In this document: in pieces, positions 60,847-64,000 of the stretch
Position numbering within the stretch: position 1 is the stretch's first letter
Layout of the letters: the number at the start of each line of letters is the position of its first letter
Source: a virus
Virus record (IMG/VR): IMGVR_UViG_3300032213_001988
Span: 1 to 64,000 of that record
Direction: 5' to 3' (one strand)
DNA length: 64,000 nucleotides
Notes under the pieces: model-generated
What the model was told of the DNA's origin: nothing
The model's input: only the letters and a program-made list of their open reading frames with translations
Databases searched by the model: none
Position numbers and translations under genes: made by a program

Positions 60847-61983
60847 CTACGCTCCACCAAGCGTGAACGCGTTGATATTCGAGTTCGCTAGTTGGAATCT
60901 TATGTTACCTGAGCAGATAAGAACGGTTTCAGTGGTTCCCGGTGATTCCACGCTTGGTCTAGATGCGTAAAGATCATAAGTACCAGGGTCAACCATCCCT
61001 ATAACACTAAGGGCATTCGCATAGCTGACATTAAATGTAATGTCATACGCTGCCTCATCAATACTTACCGCTCCCTGGTCAGTATCAAGCTGCTTTGTTT
61101 GTCCATAGTTGCGAATAATAAGATTTGGGACCCAGTTGCCTTGCTCAACAAGAAACTCTGCCGCGATGTACTCGAGAGGAACGGTTACAGATCCTCCAGT
61201 TGATTTTACTTCAATATCAAGCTCGCTTGTGCCAAGACGAAGAGGCTTTGGAGTGTAGCGGCGTCCGCGCGGAACATCAGGAGAAAACACACGAGCCTTT
61301 GCTCGTGCCTTGTCCGGGTTTGTGGACTTAAGAAATAGATCTACCATGTAGATACCAGTGCGCATCTCTTCAATGAAGTCCTGGCTGTCTAGAAGCGTGT
61401 AGGATACGCCTTGTCGTGCTATAGATGTGACACGCTGTGGAAGAGCACAGTCATCAGACCCTTCAAAAAGCTTTACAAATTCAATTGCAAGTGTTCGTGC
61501 AGCCATTCTTCCCATAGTAGGAGCATACGTTCCATACGAGTACGTAATTTCTAGGTTACAAGGCGTCCAAGGAATACCTGTGGCAGCTTGAACTGTTGAG
61601 TGATCTACTAGGTAGTACGCTGATGGGTCAAGAATAACTCCGTCGCGACGACGAATCGAGTGAATCTTTGTTACAGGGCGTCCGCGAAGACGAATACGGG
61701 ACTCTGGAGATAAACCGTCAGTTACTCCGCCCTCAAACTCGTCAGCTGGAATGTTAAATACTGCTCCGTCAAGAAGCACCGCTTGATACGTGTTTGTAGA
61801 CGCGCCGTAGCGGAAAATTCTGTTTTGGCAGACGTATCGCTCAGTTACAGTCGTGATTCCGCTGTACTTGCGACCTGACATTGACCAAAGAAGTCCAGAT
61901 GCTGACTTACAAGCTTCATAGGCAAATTCCGAGTCGGCGTAAGGTGTGCCGAGCTCGTCGGGTGTTACCCAAAGGTTACTCAT
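60847..61983 (-). CDS. Head-to-tail connector/adaptor
   Basis: 378 residues. The N-terminal 190 (SNLWVTPDELGTPYADSEFA, then ACKSASGLLWSMSGRKYSG, then RTLAIEFVKLF) are a helical adaptor like those of actinobacterial siphophages. After an Arg-rich linker (SPDVPRGRRYTPKPLRLG) comes an added beta-rich domain of about 110 residues (EYIAAEFLVEQGNWVPNL). The C-terminal domain is longer than in most adaptors and might decorate the neck. Confidence 0.68.
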   Translation of the reverse strand: MSNLWVTPDELGTPYADSEFAYEACKSASGLLWSMSGRKYSGITTVTERYVCQNRIFRYGASTNTYQAVLLDGAVFNIPADEFEGGVTDGLSPESRIRLRGRPVTKIHSIRRRDGVILDPSAYYLVDHSTVQAATGIPWTPCNLEITYSYGTYAPTMGRMAARTLAIEFVKLFEGSDDCALPQRVTSIARQGVSYTLLDSQDFIEEMRTGIYMVDLFLKSTNPDKARAKARVFSPDVPRGRRYTPKPLRLGTSELDIEVKSTGGSVTVPLEYIAAEFLVEQGNWVPNLIIRNYGQTKQLDTDQGAVSIDEAAYDITFNVSYANALSVIGMVDPGTYDLYASRPSVESPGTTETVLICSGNIRFQLANSNINAFTLGGA

Positions 61984-62007
61984 ACCGTCCCTCTTGTCCC
62001 ATTTAAT

Positions 62008-62059
62008 AAAAACAGGCGGTGTACCTGTGTATACCTATTACACATCGGCACACCGCCTG
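62008..62059 (-). terminator. Rho-independent terminator after the tail tube gene
   Basis: On the minus strand the arms CAGGCGGTGT and ACACCGCCTG form a perfect 10-base stem, with an inner TGTGTA/TACACA pair, and a TTTTTATT tract follows. It lies between the major tail gene and the connector gene and should lower the transcription of later tail genes relative to the tube. Confidence 0.85.
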
Positions 62060-62070
62060 CTGTACTTAAA

Positions 62071-63117
62071 TTACGCTGTTGGATCCTCGTTTGAAGCAAT
62101 GATAAAGTCGATTGGTAGATCGGCGTTGTAGTCATTGTTTCCTGGGATGTTGTACGCAGACGTTGATCCCTGGCTTGTGAAGTCAGAAACTGCGCGGCTG
62201 TTTGTTGGTACGGTTGCTGCGCCTACAGGTGATACTGCTGTTGAGGCAACGTCTCCTGTTGTCTTAGCGTAGCGGAACTGTGTAGTGCTTGGCACTGCGG
62301 TAATTGTGTAGGTACCGTTTAGTGTTGCATCTACTCCAGTAACTACGACGCTGTCACCAATCTCAAATCCGTGAGCAGCTGATGTCGTAAGTGTTGCAAC
62401 GTTAGTTGTAACTGCCTTATTTGACACAGCAGCCACAAGAGTAGGGTGCCATCTGTAGAAACCATTACGTCCTGTTGGTGCCCATGTTGAACGTGCGTAT
62501 GAGTACGGACGCTCTGTGGCAACTGGGTACTCCCAGCGAGAATCAAGTCCTTCTCCGAACAAAGAGTTTCCAAGGCCGTAACCTTCAAATGTATTTGCAA
62601 GCAAACCATTCTCAATTACACGGTCACCAGATTGGCGAACCTTTACGTATGGGAAGACCCAGTGGAAGTAAGGCAATGTAGATGACTTCTTGCCATCCTT
62701 GATTGCGTGTGACCAGCACTCGATTGCGACACCAGTTGCTGCAGGATCATCTCCTACTGCTGGTGAAGACCAACCGATTGACTTACGGTTTGGTGCTGCG
62801 AATGTTCCGAGGTTCTTGCGAAGCAAGAGACCGCCGGACAAAAGTTGTGTTAGTTCAGGATCTGGCTCACAAATTGCCAGTTCCATTGTGATACGCTTTA
62901 GCGTATCTGGAGACTTGTAAACTACACAGACGGTGCCATCGGCAGCCTTCTCTGTGATTTCGTCTCCTTCTTCATATTCAGGCGTAAACGAAACGCGGAT
63001 GAAAGCTGACGTAGTGTAGCTGTCTCCTGGTGTGTTCAGAAGATTACCGGCCGCATCGAGGCGAGTAACCCGAATGGACACGCCTTGAATACTTGCGGCG
63101 TAATCTTGAGTTGCCAT
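62071..63117 (-). CDS. Major tail (tube) protein with C-terminal add-on module
   Basis: 348 residues. TTSAFIRVSFTPEYEEGDEI, then VYKSPDTLKRITMELAICEP, then ELTQLLSGG is the pattern of actinobacterial siphophage tube proteins. From about 225 an extra module follows (AHGFEIGDSVVVTGVDATLN, then TQFRYAKTTG), which probably projects from the tube surface and is shared with the tip and giant adhesins. A terminator follows directly, as expected for a highly expressed gene. Confidence 0.82.
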   Translation of the reverse strand: MATQDYAASIQGVSIRVTRLDAAGNLLNTPGDSYTTSAFIRVSFTPEYEEGDEITEKAADGTVCVVYKSPDTLKRITMELAICEPDPELTQLLSGGLLLRKNLGTFAAPNRKSIGWSSPAVGDDPAATGVAIECWSHAIKDGKKSSTLPYFHWVFPYVKVRQSGDRVIENGLLANTFEGYGLGNSLFGEGLDSRWEYPVATERPYSYARSTWAPTGRNGFYRWHPTLVAAVSNKAVTTNVATLTTSAAHGFEIGDSVVVTGVDATLNGTYTITAVPSTTQFRYAKTTGDVASTAVSPVGAATVPTNSRAVSDFTSQGSTSAYNIPGNNDYNADLPIDFIIASNEDPTA

Positions 63118-63157
63118 GTGTTTCTTTCTCCTTATTTAGCTATCAACGTAGATAATT

Positions 63158-64000
63158 CTACGCTGTTAGATCGATTCTTACTGCGAGGTGAATGGTCGTA
63201 TCAAAATAAACAGCCGCTGGGCGGATTGCCTTGATACGCATATCATTTTGGTTCCCTGCCACGTCGTAGCCTTGAGCTAGCGTGTCAGTAACGACATCGA
63301 CGTCGCCAAGAATTGTCCTGACTTCACCGGTGCCGTACATCCATTTGTTTGTCGCTGACGCCGTTGCGCCTGTCTGTCCTGTAGGCCCGTTTCCACTGTA
63401 GCCAGAACCAAGAATGATCTTAGTTCCGCTGACTGTCTGAAGGTGGCCTTTTTCTTTATTATCAAAGATCATGTAGTTAGCTGATAGAAGACCAGCAACG
63501 TCCTTTGTCATGTGAATGACACCATTTTCTCCACAAGGAGAGGTATCTGCTAGTTCATAGTCAAGTAGGGCAAGCGCACGTACAGCTGACAGCGCTGTGG
63601 TGCCGTTAAGAAGTGTCGCAGTTGAGTCACTAAGTGCTTTATTTGCGTGGCTTCTACCTTTTCTAACTCCGCCATCCCAGAGCTCGCGCTCCATTGCCTT
63701 CTGTGTTATACCGTCAAGCTGACGCTTAACTCGTTCTATGTAATCAATGCCGTTAGCATCTAGTGTTGAGCGGTAATCTTCAGCTTCAATAAAAAATGGT
63801 TTAATTTCAGTGTATCGCACAGGTGTTGCATCTGAGGCAATAGTGATAAGCGTTGTGTCTGTGTCGTCGATATTCTTTGCAGAATAGATGTCAGTGTTCC
63901 ACTCCTGTGAGAATCCTCTGATCCATTGATCCTCGCTTGAACGAGTGTCAGGCTTTGCTACGGTGAATAGACCGAACTCCGAAGGTGTAATCTTCGGTGC
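63158..64000 (-). CDS. Virion structural protein, 5' end cut by window edge
   Basis: The frame is open to the right edge, so the 280 visible residues are the C-terminal part; an internal GTG at 63820 is not the start. Segments such as SSEDQWIRGFSQEWN, ALSAVRALALLD, GENGVIHMTKDVAGLL, GTKIILGSGYSGNGPTG and KWMYGTGEVRTILGD, ending HLAVRIDL, resemble head or capsid-like proteins encoded before the tail genes of some actinophages. A capsid role is the best guess, but it could be another virion protein. Confidence 0.5.
   Translation of the reverse strand, partial: APKITPSEFGLFTVAKPDTRSSEDQWIRGFSQEWNTDIYSAKNIDDTDTTLITIASDATPVRYTEIKPFFIEAEDYRSTLDANGIDYIERVKRQLDGITQKAMERELWDGGVRKGRSHANKALSDSTATLLNGTTALSAVRALALLDYELADTSPCGENGVIHMTKDVAGLLSANYMIFDNKEKGHLQTVSGTKIILGSGYSGNGPTGQTGATASATNKWMYGTGEVRTILGDVDVVTDTLAQGYDVAGNQNDMRIKAIRPAAVYFDTTIHLAVRIDLTA

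Noticed and set aside
63158-63820. GTG at 63820 as the start of the right-edge gene
   Set aside because: The same frame continues without stop to the window edge with protein-like sequence, so the gene is cut by the edge.

Overview
The window is one contiguous piece of a tailed double-stranded DNA phage genome, and both ends cut through a gene. It codes densely on both strands, with many 1-4 base start/stop overlaps. The tail genes are of siphovirus type: tape measure, distal tail, tail tube, tail assembly chaperone pair and head-tail connector. A WhiB-family gene points to an actinobacterial host. The moderate base composition, unlike GC-rich soil actinobacteria, makes a low-GC freshwater actinobacterium a reasonable guess, but that is inference. 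Terminase, portal, lysin and most or all of the head genes are not seen and probably lie beyond the right edge. I found no tRNA, CRISPR array, tyrosine integrase or reverse transcriptase.

Layout. (1) 1-5.2 kb, minus strand: two tail fibre/spike genes sharing an N-terminal anchor, a third collagen-like fibre and two small partners. (2) 5.4-6.06 kb, plus strand: a small serine recombinase. (3) 6.2-9.8 kb, minus strand: DUF4406 protein, primase-polymerase/helicase and an excisionase-like HTH protein, opposed at a divergent promoter region to (4) 10.0-12.5 kb, plus strand: a membrane protein, an HTH protein, a metallophosphoesterase and an unknown. (5) 12.5-34.3 kb, plus strand: about 20 kb of adhesin and fibre genes. 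These include six Gly-X-Y (collagen-like) fibres, a seven-repeat beta-propeller, two very large multi-domain virion proteins and a glycosyltransferase. (6) 34.2-50.7 kb, minus strand: WhiB, a DNA repair glycosylase, a C5-cytosine methyltransferase, nucleotide enzymes, two beta-glucosyltransferase-like proteins, a Sak4/SSB/Cas4-like/SNF2 recombination set, RuvC, family A DNA polymerase, dCMP deaminase, a thymidylate-synthase-family enzyme and a thymidylate kinase fusion. (7) 50.7-64 kb, minus strand: tail and head-tail structural genes, read from the right edge leftwards.

How it works together. Regions 3 and 6 supply replication, recombination and nucleotide supply. Region 6 also holds every step of a T4-like cytosine hypermodification route: an all-alpha NTP pyrophosphatase, a thymidylate-synthase homologue carrying the Asp that marks dCMP hydroxymethylases, a dNMP kinase, and two GT-B proteins with the layout of T4 beta-glucosyltransferase. 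Region 7 builds the tail. Regions 1 and 5 supply an unusually large set of modular fibres. Their collagen stems (mostly GPT/GAT/GAQ triplets) alternate with two families of small bead domains and end in different knobs. One knob is a cupredoxin-like domain with all four type-1 copper ligands, and a second, copper-dead copy sits in another fibre. The recombinase lies between two oppositely oriented fibre arms, and a glycosyltransferase follows the fibres, so the fibres could be both shuffled and glycosylated.
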